Counted from the first letter of the stretch, positions 11,667-22,149 are shown. The stretch is DNA of 64,000 bases from Epiperipatus broadwayi (GCA_028023455.1 JAQFVV010012508.1:3777877-3841876), one strand, 5' to 3'. Notes: a model not told the origin generated them from the sequence alone. Translations and numbers: made by a program.

Positions 11667-11926
11667 AAATAAATATGAAAAAAGTGATTATACAGAAAGT
11701 GAATTATTGGTTTTCATGCTGGGTTTGGGAAAAGATAAAGGGGATTTAGATATAAAGGTTATAGAGTTGACAAAAATTGTGTTGTGGAAATGGGATGGAG
11801 AAGAATATGGGAAAATTTAGAGTGGGGAATGGAAAATAAAGTGGTAACAGGTTTATCTGGGCATAATTGCTGAGATATTCTTGACTTCATTTAAGGAGAA
11901 ACCAAAATACATCACATCATCTAAAT
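11667..11926 (+). mobile_element. Second 3'-end fragment of the same LINE family
   Basis: Starting exactly where the first element ends, this stretch repeats about 260 bp of the 3' end (AAAGTGATTATACAGAAAGT, GGGGATTTAGATAT, GAGTTGACAAA, TTTAAGGAGAA). It again finishes with ACATCACATCATC. Scattered differences from the upstream copy suggest an independent 5'-truncated insertion at the tail of the older one, or a tail duplication followed by divergence. Confidence 0.75.
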
Positions 11927-11944
11927 AATTTAATAAATTTTTAA

Positions 11945-12080
11945 TTCTGTGTTGGACTATTTCCATCATGTAGAATTAATTGTTAAGTGACATTAGAAAA
12001 ATTCAAACTTTAATTAAACTTTACAAATACATTCAATTATTAGCAATAGCTCATAGGTTAGTATATAACACAATGTTGTA
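11945..12080 (+). repeat. Dispersed repeat family D copy
   Basis: It begins with TTGGACTATTTCCATCAT and continues with the TTAGAAAAATTCAAA block, the AAATACATTCAATTATTAG block and an 'rTAATGGCACATAG'-like block. The same series occurs near 20.68, 22.16 and 58.25 kb. Confidence 0.65.
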
Positions 12081-12109
12081 AGTGGAATTATTTTTTTCTT
12101 TTTTGTGTT

Positions 12110-12260
12110 TCTGATCTGACCAGTGGTAGCACTAACATGGAAATCGAACCTGGGATCTTTAGATTCATAATACTGAATTTAAGGTGAGCCTAGTCAGTTA
12201 GAGTATTACCTTAAATTTAGTATTCAAGAATCCAAAAGTCCTAAGTTCAATTTTTAAATT
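12110..12260. repeat. Palindromic tRNA-like SINE (family T2)
   Basis: The minus strand of 12110-12190 reads as a tRNA-like module with A-box-like TAACTGACTAGGCTCA and B-box-like GGTTCGATTTC, 30-40 bp apart. The plus strand of 12186-12260 holds a second, decayed head (AGTCAGTTAGAGTATTACC and AAGTTCAATTTTT). The two heads are arranged back to back as an inverted repeat. A related minus-strand module lies near 37.3 kb, sharing GATCCCAGG-TCGATT. Confidence 0.5.
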
Positions 12261-12442
12261 AAGATTGCCATTTGTCAGCCCAGCAACATCTGAAGACGAG
12301 AGGAGGGTAATATTACTCAAAATGTTGTGTGTTATACTGACCTGTAGTAAAATTTTATCATAACTAACTTTCTAATAGACACAGAGTATGATAATTCTCA
12401 TATTAGTATCAAATGACACAAGTCATATTTATATATATTAGT

Positions 12443-12687
12443 AACTAGTCAACACAGACAATCTCAATATAGATAATCAAGAATTTCAAACTTATCAAGG
12501 CAACCTCCTTTTAACAATAGAGGTGGAATTCTACCTTTATTAATGATCCCATAACACTATATAAATATATGGTACCATTAAAAGAGGTGGGATTACACCT
12601 TTATTGCTAAAAGGAGGTTGCCTTGACAACAGTTTGAAATTCTTGATTGTTATCTATATTAGGATTGTCTAAGTGTTGACTAGTTTT
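12443..12687. repeat. Foldback (inverted-repeat) element
   Basis: The arms at about 12443-12541 and 12579-12687 are complementary from ACTAGTCAACAC/GTGTTGACTAGT inwards through GATAATCAAGAATTTCAAAC and AAGGCAACCTCCTTTTA to AGAGGTGG. The loop is about 37 bp. No open frame is present. It is probably a non-autonomous DNA element of unknown superfamily. Confidence 0.75.
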
Positions 12688-12924
12688 TAATGGTTTTATA
12701 TATATTGAGATTGTTATTGATATTGGAATTGTCTTAGAGTTATTTGATTTATATGTTCTCCAATATTGACAAAGATAAGCTTATAAACATCAAAGCTCCA
12801 GGGTAAATGAACTCATTCTATTTTTGACCTTTTGTTGAACTTACAGAATGCTATTTATACATAGCTTGAAGAGTAATTTTTTTCTCCTAATTATATATAT
12901 ATTATTGCTTTGTCTGATAACAAA

Positions 12925-13150
12925 CTCAGGCTATCTATAGTCAAAATAAGAGTCATAGATCACATGACTCTGTTCTCTTAAGCTTGTAAGTTATAAACAA
13001 TGAGGATTACCAATTCCTCAACAAGCTTTGTGATAAATGCTTAGCTAGAGAAAGCATTTAAAATATCTCTGTCAGGGCTCCCCCCCCCCAAACCTCTGAC
13101 CAAGGTTTCATGCTCTAGCACTCCTCAGAGAGGTGGTAGGATAGGTTCAG
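12925..13150 (+). repeat. Hairpin repeat family B, one arm
   Basis: It shares TCACATGACTC, TTAAGCTTGTAA, AACAAGCTTTGTGATAAATG, AAAGCATTTAAAATATCTCT, GGTTTCATGCTCTAGCA and CTCAGAGAGGTGGTAGGATA with the complete inverted structure at 62.2-63.0 kb and with the fragment at 24.04 kb. A C10 run at 13080-13089 interrupts it. Confidence 0.65.
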
Positions 13151-13975
13151 GCTATCTATTGCATCCACAATTGACAGTTATTTATCATGTGATAAAGAAG
13201 ATCAATTAGCGCAACCCAAACAATAGTAATTATTGTTTCTTTATAATATATATATATATAATGTTGGGTTCATCAAAGTTTTGAAGCACTATTTATAATA
13301 CAATCTTTTTTTTTTTTGTTTTTTCACTATACATTTTTTTTCATTCTCTTTCCATTTTTTAAAAAGCCATACTATCTTCAGTCGCTTGGGCTGGTATAGG
13401 TCCTAGACATTGTGTATATCTTTCTGAACAAATTATAACAATAGAATTGTGTAAATAGTATTTCTACACTTTTTTATATGCATAGCAGTTCTAATGTTGA
13501 TTTTTATTTTTGTATGCAAATATGTATGAATATGGTAAAGTATGCTAAATGATCAGCACTAAGAAAATAGGAATGAGACTAGATAAAGTAGGGAATTTTT
13601 AATTGAGATGTTGTGCGAGGCAATAAATCAATAAATTCTATATCATTCTTGGAACTACATTTGGGATAAAAATTTCACATGGCAAATGATTATATGTTTA
13701 ACTCCCCCATACATATGAATGTTTGGATGCTCTGTAAAAGAAATTAGAACAGGTAGGTTAAAATAACCTATATTGTTAAATCTACCAAGTTATTTTATCT
13801 GCAGAGTGCTAATTCAAATGGTAGAAATTGTTGTAATGTCAGCACCAGTAAGGTCGTGAAAAAGCAGATAACTAATAATTATTTTAATTTCTTTCTAGGA
13901 ATGTAGAAATTAAGAATTTGATGAGAATTCTTCAAGATTTAAACATATGATAGTATCCGTAACTAAAGAGTTAAA
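13150..13975. other. AT-rich sequence without recognisable features
   Basis: It holds a (TA) run near 13245-13261 and T-rich tracts near 13306-13345. No gene or family repeat is recognised. Confidence 0.45.
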
Positions 13976-13983
13976 AACCACTG

Positions 13984-14645
13984 AACATCACATGATCATG
14001 ATTCTTTATGCTTACACAAGTTGTTTATACAGAGGCTAAACTCTCCATACTACAACCCAATGTAAGCCTGAGAAACCAATGGATGCAAGGAGGTTTATGC
14101 ATAAAATCCATATAGTGCCTACTCATCCAAAATTCCCAGATTAGTTTCTTGCTTATAGTTTTCATCAGTGAGGAGTCTTGAATCGGAGGCACTGCACCTA
14201 GATCTTAGGATCTAATGCAACCCTCCAGCAGCCACCATTTTATCTTATTAGCTAACTATAAAACTTTGAGTCCAAAATGAAAACACAATGTTTTTAATTC
14301 AAACTCATTAGCTTACATGATCATATAGATCTGAACTCAGTTCAGCATCCATACTTTTTGGTGTCTTTGGTTCTTAAATTACCATAGTCACCATAATCCT
14401 ATTGGTAGGATTGGTATCAAACCAGTAAACATCACATGATCCCCATTCTTTATGCTTACACAAGCTGTTTACATGGAGGCTAAACTCTCCATACACTATC
14501 CAAGGTTCCTCACTGATGAAAGTTACAAACTAGAAACTAGGAATATTGGAAGAGTAGACACTACATAGAGATTTTATGCACAAACCTTTTTGTATCCATT
14601 GATTACTCTGGCTTGCACTGAGTGACACTACTGTATGGAGAATTT
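13984..14645 (-). mobile_element. Hairpin retroposon family A, long copy
   Basis: This is the longest family A copy. It begins with AACATCACATGATCATG and ends with CACTACTGTATGGAGAATTT. AACCACTG occurs directly on both sides (13976-13983 and 14646-14653), a candidate target duplication. A second start block (AACATCACATGATCCCCATTC) lies inside near 14428, so two units are nested or tandem. The units share ACTCTCCATAC and TTATGCTTACACAAG. No coding potential is visible. Confidence 0.7.
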
Positions 14646-14659
14646 AACCACTGTAATTA

Positions 14660-16085
14660 AAGAGTTACCAAGGTTTAAGTTTTATATAGCTGTTGAAATA
14701 ATTTTTCAGAAAAAAGGTAGTTCAATTTAACTTGTTGATGACTAAAATTTTTGTTTAAAGGAAATGACATCATCTAAAAGGGAATTTTATCATGTTGGGT
14801 TAGCTTTGAGATGTAACTTGGTATCTTTTACACTTAGAATTTCTGAAAACTAATGGCATCATCACTAATTCATCAAGACTTAGTAATTATGTTCTAATGT
14901 TAAATTTATGAAATTTCAAGAAGAATATAAAAGATATTCTATGTTGAATATTGTTATTTTATCAATAATATATATACATTTTATCAATAATATATATAAA
15001 TTTGCGTCTGTGTTAGAGAACATTAAACTTATTGGAAGTGATGATTCTGGCTTGTGAACTTGAATGGTTATTATTGAATTTGTATACCGATATGGATTGA
15101 TTGTTATGTCCCAACTTAAGTGGATAAATTATTATATAGGAAATTGGATGCATCCACTATCAAAATAACGTTTATCTTTACAAATTAAGATTTGGAATAT
15201 AAAGGAAGTCATATGAAGAGATATAAATGGAGATTGTTGGAGAGACCATAGATTGCTATAATTCAAAGATAAAATGATATCAATGAGATATTTGATGTAT
15301 ATATATTAAGAATAATTACTCGTGCTAAATTTTAACAACTGACAAATACTAAAATTACCAATTTGGATTTTCAAGCTTTTCATGTTATCCAATCAGAATT
15401 CTTCTAAGGATAATGTTTCTTGCTTTTACTGAAAACAAAATTCTCATTGTTTTTCCGATGACTTGATTAAAAGAAAACATACGATATTCTCTACTTCGCA
15501 GAGTAATAAAATAAATGTAGACTTTTAATAATATTTAAAAACTGCAAGTTTAATGATAGCAAAAAAAAAAAGGAGGCGGGGGGGGGCGATTGATTAAAGC
15601 TGATAATCAATTTTTTGCTGGTTATTTCTACTTTATACATTTTTTAAATCACTGAAGGTAATTTAGAAAGAAAATGTAATTATTTAATAATTTAGAAACC
15701 TGAAAAACAAAAAAAATATTCCAATTAAATTAGTGGATACCATTCTTTTATATGAATAAAGTTGGCATTTCAATCAGAAGAAGAGTTTTTTGATCAGCTT
15801 TTGAATACTGGTAGAAAAATTCACGTGGCTGCTTTTAATGATGTAGCCAATCTACTGACATTGTTAGATTATGACAGAGATATCCAGCTAACGAAATTAA
15901 AATAAATTTGTAATCTTAAAAATAAAAAGGCTTTTATGAAAAGTATCTTGTAAAGTTTTGTTGGTGGTATGTTAGCTTCAAACTGGAGTGTTTTTTAATC
16001 AGGAATATGGGGATCTAAGAAATTATATCATCTTCTTTGTTAATATAATATACCATATACTCCACAATTTACACTTCACAATGTA
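14660..16085. other. AT-rich sequence, mostly featureless
   Basis: It has a short direct duplication of TTTTATCAATAATATATATA near 14958-15000, an A11 tract and G-run near 15560-15590, and one open stretch discussed separately at 15762-15905. No family repeat is recognised. Confidence 0.4.
15762..15905 (+). other. Unidentified 47-codon open stretch
   Basis: An open frame without an ATG runs from 15762 to a TAA at 15903-15905. Its composition is protein-like: acidic start S-E-E-E-F-F-D-Q-L-L, then G-R-K-I-H-V-A-A-F-N-D-V and L-L-T-L-L-D-Y-D. Upstream stops close the frame just before it. It could be a host exon or part of an old transposon ORF. I do not recognise the family, and a chance open frame is also possible. 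Confidence 0.25.
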
Positions 16086-16109
16086 CTTTTAATATATGAT
16101 TTATTTTAT

Positions 16110-16165
16110 CTCCTCTTGCCTACAGTTTCGACTGTCCAGCAGTCATCATCAGAGCTACAATATTT
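16110..16165 (-). repeat. Hammerhead-like repeat core, fragment
   Basis: On the minus strand it reads AGCTCTGATGATGACTGCTG followed by GACAGTCGAAACTG. This matches both arms of the foldback at 41.83-42.08 kb. See that entry and the findings for the hammerhead resemblance. Confidence 0.6.
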
Positions 16166-16169
16166 AAAC

Positions 16170-16975
16170 ATATACAATTAATACCTATCCATACATATAT
16201 AAAATATAAAAAAAACATTTCAAACACTCCAACTATTAGCTTAAATATGGATCTTTAATATCTCTACATTCTAATCTCTTAATCTCACATTTATACTCAA
16301 TTAATTTGTTTTATAAAATTTTATATTTTAGTGTCTATCTCTTCATATTCTTATCATTTAAATCTTAAATATCCCCTTTTAATCTAATTTATTTTATTTT
16401 AATTACTTATATATCATACATAAATTAATCAATAACAATAATATTAACATAATATTCATATAATTTTATTTTTTCTTAAATTTTTTAATTTTCTAACTAA
16501 ATTTACCTCTTATAACTTTACCTTTCCTACTCCTCTAACCAAAATAATTAAAAAGTTTTTTATTTCATTATCTTTATGCCCTTTATGAAGATCTTCCAAA
16601 ACTATATCTTATTCCAATTCTTTAAAATCTATGCACACCTATTTATTAACAAAAATATTCCCAGATCCTTATTAAGAGATGGCCTAATACTTCTAATCAA
16701 TATTCTTCATTGTCAAAATTTATAAAAATAAAGATAATAAAATCTTAAGTAATTGTTGTGGAGTATAATGTGTCCATTATTTCAAAAATACTTTGAAGAA
16801 TCTTAATGAATATGTTTATCCATAATAGATTATTGATTGCCATAATCTAAAATTTAGAATGATAAGACACATGGTATACATTGTTTTTGTTATTGGCCAA
16901 ATACAAAGGTTATATTATCAAGACCATTTGTTCAGTTAGTAGAGAAGGTTTATGGCAATGGATGAAAGAAGTTAG
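16170..16975. other. AT-rich, C-poor-strand sequence without recognisable genes
   Basis: The plus strand of 16200-16700 is pyrimidine-biased (many TCTAATCT and CCTTT blocks) with frequent stops in all frames. It could be antisense to a decayed retroelement, but I cannot identify any motif. Confidence 0.35.
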
Positions 16976-16979
16976 ATGT

Positions 16980-17215
16980 TTATTTGGTTGTCGTCGACGA
17001 GCAGATATATCCCACTGGATGGCGCTGTTTTCATGCTAAAACACATAAAAATGCCGTTTCCGCGGCTGACACCTTCGAACCTGCATTTTCTATAATACAA
17101 CTTTTTTGTTGTGCTACAGATTGCAGGCCGCTATGTCGTGTCGCAGTACAGCATGTATGTTTTACGCAGCAAATACATTTTGCGAATTCGCACAGTTTAT
17201 AAAATGATTACGGCT
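16980..17215 (+). other. CpG-rich patch with 72-codon open frame
   Basis: This is the most CpG-rich unique stretch of the window (TCGTCGACGAG, GCCGTTTCCGCGGCTGAC, CTATGTCGTGTCGCAG, TTTTGCGAATTCGC). It contains an open frame from 16984 to 17202, Cys-rich in its second half, which I do not recognise. In a genome where CpG looks depleted (see the minisatellite), a CpG-retaining patch could mark a promoter or a young insertion. No TATA or initiator can be assigned with confidence. Confidence 0.35.
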
Positions 17216-17219
17216 TGAG

Positions 17220-17735
17220 GAGAGGGTGTGTTTTTTTGAATTGGATGGAAATGTTGTTTTCATTGGATTTTTTTTTATTTTAAAGTATTGAAATGTTCAG
17301 ATTTTGTAAAGTAATAATTAACAGACTTTTTACACCGTAGTGTATTGAAGTTTTAAGTAGTAAATGTTGACGAGATATATGAATAAAGTTATTTGGAATT
17401 AGTCAAGTAACATACTGTTCGTAACATTCCACGAGACATTTTAAGATTGTACAGTGTGTATATTTTTGAAATAAAAAAAAAGCGTTAACACAAAAATATC
17501 CAGTAAGAAAAGTACAATTAATTGTACACTGTTTTTTTAAATGTCATATAAAGCATATATTATAAACATTTTATATATATATTTGTCGTTGTTTAAAAAA
17601 GTTTTAGTTTCTTTCTTTTCTCAGACTACTGTTATTCCTTGTTGAATATAGTTTACATTTATTGTTATCATTTATTTTATAGATGTTAGTAAAAAAAAAT
17701 ATTTACAAAAATACGATTTTGATATTTTTTATTTT
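17220..17735. other. AT-rich sequence without recognisable features
   Basis: No gene, RNA or family repeat is recognised between the CpG-rich patch and the telomere-like array. Confidence 0.4.
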
Positions 17736-17741
17736 AACTAT

Positions 17742-17890
17742 AAACCTAACCCTAAAGCTAACCCTAAAACTAACCCTAAACTAAGCCTAAAACTAACCCT
17801 AAAACTAACTCTAAAGCTAACCCTATAGCTAATCCTAAAACTAACCCTAATCCTAACCCTAAAGCTAACCCTAATCCTAACCCTAAATGT
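17742..17890 (+). repeat. Degenerate telomere-like array (CTAACCCTAAA type)
   Basis: About 150 bp consists of CTAACCCTAAA/GCTAACCCTAA units of roughly 12 bp, with some exact CCCTAA hexamers. The period is longer than the 6 bp of true TTAGGG telomere DNA, and units alternate AAACT and AAGCT. It is an interstitial array or a separate satellite derived from telomere sequence, not a chromosome end, because ordinary repeats flank both sides. Confidence 0.8.
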
Positions 17891-18359
17891 AACAAGTTTT
17901 ACTTTTAGTTATCATTCTATTTGAAATAAAAACTAGCGGTAAATCTTTGCTAGAAAAAATCTCCGATAGAAAATTGATTTTTTCTAATAAAAAGAAAACT
18001 AAAAAAGACGAATCAAATTGTAATTTGTTTATTTTATTTTACATTTATTATTATCATTTAATTTGTATACGTTAATAAAAAATAATATTTAAAATTAAGT
18101 AATATTTAAAAAAGACGATTTTCTTTTTGTTTTTATTTTCGCATTACAAAAAACACATCAAAATGATTATAATTAACGGCCCGGGAATGATCATATTTTA
18201 TAATTTTAGCGTGAAAAGTTCGCCATCGAATGGGATTTAGCAATTATTCTACGAGAACCGTTTATTTATATTTTAGATCTGTAACATAATGGGATGAGAA
18301 GAAATATGAGGATATGAGAACTACAAGATTTATTTGTTGAATTTTTAATTTAATCAAAT

Positions 18360-18690
18360 TAAAAGTAAAAATACAGATGTCATTGTTTTGGTTTCTAGAT
18401 TACTTTATATTGATGATTGGGTTGTTTTTATCAATTCAAAGGAAGATCTAATAAATGTTTTTAATGTTTTAAGTATAATCCTTAATAACTTTGATTTAAT
18501 AATTAAATATTTTTAAAAAAAACTCAGATAATTTGTCAAAGATTGAAGACATTTTTTTTTTATAATGTTTGAATTGGATGTTTCTTAGTTTAAGGAAGAG
18601 ATACATCTGAATATCTTAGTAGCTTTTGAAATAGATGAGATTGATTGTTGAGGTGCCATACAGATTCCCAATTTTCTGTTGCAGCATTTA
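18360..18690 (+). pseudogene. LINE reverse transcriptase remnant (motif C region)
   Basis: The plus strand near 18405-18510 reads L-Y-I-D-D-W-V-V-F-I-N-S-K-E-D-L, then N-V-L-S-I-I. This matches the LYADD(x)xxLxxxxxEDL block that places the two catalytic Asp residues of a non-LTR RT. A lysine-rich K-K-T-Q block follows after a frameshift in an A-run, as in CR1-like elements. Nothing upstream or downstream is intact. It is an old fragment just 5' of the hAT remnant. Confidence 0.55.
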
Positions 18691-18742
18691 ACAAATCCTT
18701 TATAGCACCATAAGTTGTTTTTACATAGAGCTTACTCTGTCA

Positions 18743-19231
18743 CAGTGGTGGGAAAATAGCAGCCTGAGGGCCACGTGTGGTCCGCTAAGAGTTTTTGTAT
18801 GGCCCACCAAGACAATCAGAAAAATCCACCTTGAACTGAGATTCCTTCCTATGCACGACTGAAGATTCGTCTCCTATTTTGGCCACATCAATACACATGT
18901 GCAGTGTAAATATGATGTGCAGTGCCTTTCCAGTTGATCTGGTTAATTTCAATTTTTGTCTTTGCATTAGCAAATATACACATTTACAACTTTAGTGAAA
19001 CCACGGACCCTTTGAAAAAATGTAAAATCAGTGATGAATGTCATGTGTTTAATGAAGAATGGACAAACAATTATTTCTTTGGTAATACAGGGAATAAAGC
19101 AATGTGTTTATTGTGTCATGAAAAAAGGTGTGGCCTTTCACTAACTTTCGCTTCCACAAAGTGACCCCCCCCGCTGATGTGGCCCTCCGCCAACCTCTGC
19201 AGCCTCTGAGCCAAACAATTGCTCACCCCTG
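18743..19231 (+). mobile_element. hAT-like transposon remnant with BED finger
   Basis: The termini CAGTGGTGGGAAAATAGC (left) and the complement of CAGGGGTGAGCAATTG (right) are imperfect inverted repeats of hAT type, with GAGGGCCAC shared further in. Between 18985 and 19125 the plus strand encodes K-I-S-D-E-C-H-V-F-N-E-E-W-T, a Tyr-Phe-Phe, and M-C-L-L-C-H-E-K. This is the start of a ZBED/GTF2IRD2-type hAT transposase with the first CxxC of its BED zinc finger. The rest of the transposase is deleted, so this is an internally deleted copy. I find no clear 8-bp target duplication. Confidence 0.75.
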
Positions 19232-19234
19232 CAG

Positions 19235-19605
19235 TCTATCAGATTTATTTCATGGAAATGAGGTATAGGCATCCTAACAATATGATAGACACCCAGAAAA
19301 AATTTCTTTACATTGCTCTGCACTTTTTTGGGAAAATATGACAGGAAATTTTATAAGATTAATCAGGTAAAGTTTTCAGATTGCTGAATCTTGAATCTAC
19401 TGCTGCATTGACAGTTTTTTTTATCGAATTGAACATGTGAAGGAAATGGATAGTGGTTGATGTCATGTATTTTATAGAAATCCTGAATATAATTTTAATG
19501 GTCAAGGTAGACCTCAGTAACATTGTAATGTTTATCTTAAAGTTCCTTTAACGCTATGTGGTGTAGATGGCTTTTATTAGGAGAATATGAATGCTGCAAT
19601 TAATA
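19235..19605. other. Sequence without recognisable features
   Basis: No gene, SINE or foldback is recognised between the hAT remnant and the tRNA-derived SINE. Confidence 0.4.
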
Positions 19606-19611
19606 TGAGTG

Positions 19612-19709
19612 TTTTTTTTCCGTGTCAAAGCATCCGCCGGGAAGTGAACCCATAAACTTGGGACAACTGCTTGTAAGGCAGCTGTGCTGACCACTCCACC
19701 ACCAACACT
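19612..19709 (-). mobile_element. tRNA-Gly-derived short SINE
   Basis: On the minus strand: GGTGGTGGAGTGGTCAGCAC (A box), CTGCCTTACAAGCAG (anticodon arm), then GGGTTCACTTCCCGG (B box region), GACACGG and a short A-run. It is one of seven copies. The layout is a tRNA body, a short GACATATG-like link and an A-rich tail, with no longer SINE body. Confidence 0.75.
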
Positions 19710-19714
19710 TGATG

Positions 19715-20025
19715 GTCTTGTTAAAGTCTGAATGCAAAAGTTATAGCAATTTATCTGTCAAAAAAATAAAGCCCATGGTGCAATGTATGTGAATATATTT
19801 GTGATTTAATTATTGGTTTGTCTAATCATAAAACTCATCGTCAATTTCTTATTTTAGTTTTGGATTGTTTTCTTTTTTTTTTACCCTTCTGGAATTAGAA
19901 TAGCAATAATTTTTTTATGATTGACTGCTAGTGAATTAATTCTATGACACTTTTTATTGTAATTTTGATTTTTCAGCGCTGATAATACCTGCTGAAAAAT
20001 ATCAATAAAATCACTCTTGATACCA
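19715..20025. other. Sequence without recognisable features
   Basis: Nothing recognisable; T-rich tracts only. Confidence 0.4.
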
Positions 20026-20027
20026 GC

Positions 20028-20185
20028 AAATTTTACATTTATCTATACCAGTATAGTATATGTACTTAAGCTAGGTGTAATTAGAGAGTATTTGAACCCA
20101 GACTTACAAGATGAAGTGGATGACTGAAAGGAGTTTGAAAATCTGACTTCAAATTCCCTCTAATTATCTATACCAGCTAAATAGC
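20028..20185. repeat. Short inverted repeat related to family C
   Basis: TGTAATTAGAGAGTATTTGA followed by ACCCAGACTTACA (left) is complementary to TCTGACTTCAAATTCCCTCT followed by AATTATC (right). The ends TACCAGTATAG and CTATACCAG are direct rather than inverted. The TTTGAACCCAGACTT block is the family C signature. Confidence 0.55.
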
Positions 20186-20549
20186 ATTATATTGCAACTT
20201 TGAATAATTGATTTTTTTTAATATCTCTATTATGGTTTCCTCATTAATACACAGCTGTATCATTAATTTTTAGAAATATTCTGAATATTATTATTAATAT
20301 ACAGTACTTAGAAGATGGTTCAAATTTAAATAATAGATTTTTGTACTAAAGACTGTTAAATTAATAATAGGAGCATTAATCATTTTCAGAAATAATTAAT
20401 TTGAAATTGATTAAAAATTATCATTTAGCAAGAACTAAATACGTATAAAATTATTGAATGGAAAAGAGTTTTCGATATAAGAAAATATGATTACGAGATG
20501 GTGAGGAAAGCTATAGAAAAAAGAATAAAGTTTCGAAGAAATAAAATAC

Positions 20550-20840
20550 CTTGAAAGTCTGAGTTCAACCCCCCTATATATTACATATAGAGGTGCGGGT
20601 ATGAAAAAGCCTGTATTGTAGGGAAAAAATTCACATTTTAGAAGAGGAAAAAGTTATTAAAATTAAAATATCATGAAGTGGTCGGACTATTTTCATCATC
20701 TAGTTCAAACGTTAAATAATTTTAGAAAATTTAAAATTTGTTTATACTTTTCTAAATGCATTCATTGTTAATAATAATACACATATAACATAATATTTTG
20801 AATGCAGTAATATTCTTTTTTCTACAGGTGTTTCTAGCTT
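20550..20840. repeat. Family C fragment followed by family D copy
   Basis: 20553-20600 contains GAAAGTCTGAGTTCAACCCC and TATATTACATATAG, the reverse-strand family C end with a B-box-like GAGTTCAACCC. From 20680, GTCGGACTATTTTCATCATC begins a family D copy with the TTAGAAAATTTAAA and AAATGCATTCATTGTTAATA blocks. Confidence 0.55.
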
Positions 20841-21149
20841 AACCCAACACAATAATAGCATGGAAATTAAACTAGTGACTAACTAGGCTATTCTGTCTTT
20901 AATAGAACAGACAATCTTATCATGATGGATGTAAAATAATTTTATAAAAAGCCAACAGGATAATAAAAAACAGCACAACAAAAAAACCCTCATATAATGA
21001 TAATAACTTTTGAAATGACATGTCTCAAAAAAAAAATCAGAAATGGAATTAAATTTAAATCTATGAAGAATAAAATAATGTAATTATTATAAACTTTTCT
21101 AAAGAAATAAATTGTTTTTAAGTTATTTACATCGTGAGTTTATATATAT

Positions 21150-21515
21150 ATAACGCATATGGCTTTATTTCTCAGAAGTTCATAAGAAGTTCAAGTGTCA
21201 TGCTAGCATATGGCTTTATTCCTTGGGAGTTCATAAGAAGTTCAAACGCTAGTGACAGCATATGGCTTTATTCCTTGGGAGTTTATAAGAAGTTGAAAGT
21301 GCCAGAATACGGCTTTATTCCTCAGGAATTCATAAGAAGTTCAAATGCCAGTGCCAGCATATGGCTTTATTCCTCGGGAGTTCATAAGAAGTTGAAGTGC
21401 CAGAATACGGCTTTATTCCTTGGGAATTCATAAGAAGTTCAAGCGCCAGTGTCAGCATATGGCTTTATTCCTTGGGAGTTCATAAGAAGTTCATCTGCCA
21501 GTGCCAGAATCAATC
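21150..21515 (-). repeat. Tandem array of ~48-52 bp units
   Basis: Seven units follow the pattern GGCTTTATTCCTTGGGAGTT, CATAAGAAGTTCAA, GTGCCAGTGCCAGCATAT. Lengths alternate between about 47 and 52 bp because some units end CAGAATA instead of CAGCATAT. The right end runs into GCCAGAATCAATCCTAAACC, the complement of a B-box-like GGATTGATTCTGGC. A single unit-like block (GGCTTCATTGCTCTGGAGTT, CATAAATT) sits next to a tRNA-like module near 37.26 kb, so the array looks like amplification of a SINE tail. The 99-codon frame across it is a by-product. Confidence 0.8.
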
Positions 21516-21519
21516 CTAA

Positions 21520-22140
21520 ACCTCTGGATGTGTTTATATGATAAGGATATATTAGATTTATCAGAAAAATATAATAATGATATTGGCATTTAAGAAAAAT
21601 GAACAAATACATGTTAAGAAATGCGGTATTACCAATATTTTGGTTTTATATTATTAATATCATTACAAATCATTTAAAGAAAATTTCATATTAAAGGCAA
21701 AAGAAGTTTTTGAATTTAAAAGTTATAGATAGAACTAATCAGTATGAGTTTCTACTTTATATTGGCTTTGCACATTCTAAAAAGGTATTTGTTTTAGTTG
21801 ACCCAAGGTGTTATTAAATGTTGAAGAATATCAGAATTCAACTAGTGAAATGTATTGCAAGAAGATTTTATTTTTCCAAATTATTTACAAAGGGTTTTAT
21901 AAGAAATATTTTGTCACTTAAAATGGGAGCAGAGGTATAAAAAAAATACTTTATTTAGATTTTACAAGTGTTGTGGTTATTTTCACAACAATACTTCAGA
22001 ATTGCAGGAATATTTTAAGAGCTACCATATGATCAAAATTTTGACCAGTGAATTTAAGAAATAAAAGTAAAAATTAATAGTAATGAATCTCGAAAGATTA
22101 ACATTTATAAATGATAACAGAAGGTTTGTGATGATAGTGT
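21520..22140. other. Sequence with only short open frames
   Basis: A 40-codon frame near 21813-21938 and a following 40-codon frame (about 21939-22063, with Cys-Cys and His residues) are open in turn, but I recognise no domain. It could be an old retroelement. No decision is possible by eye. Confidence 0.3.
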
Positions 22141-22149
22141 TTTAGATGT

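Noticed and set aside
17742-17890. True chromosome end
   Set aside because: Unit length is near 12 bp, exact hexamers are a minority, and ordinary repeats continue on both sides.
18735-19239. 8-bp target duplication for the hAT remnant
   Set aside because: The flanks CTCTGTCA and CAGTCTAT do not match, so the duplication is decayed or the ends are misplaced.
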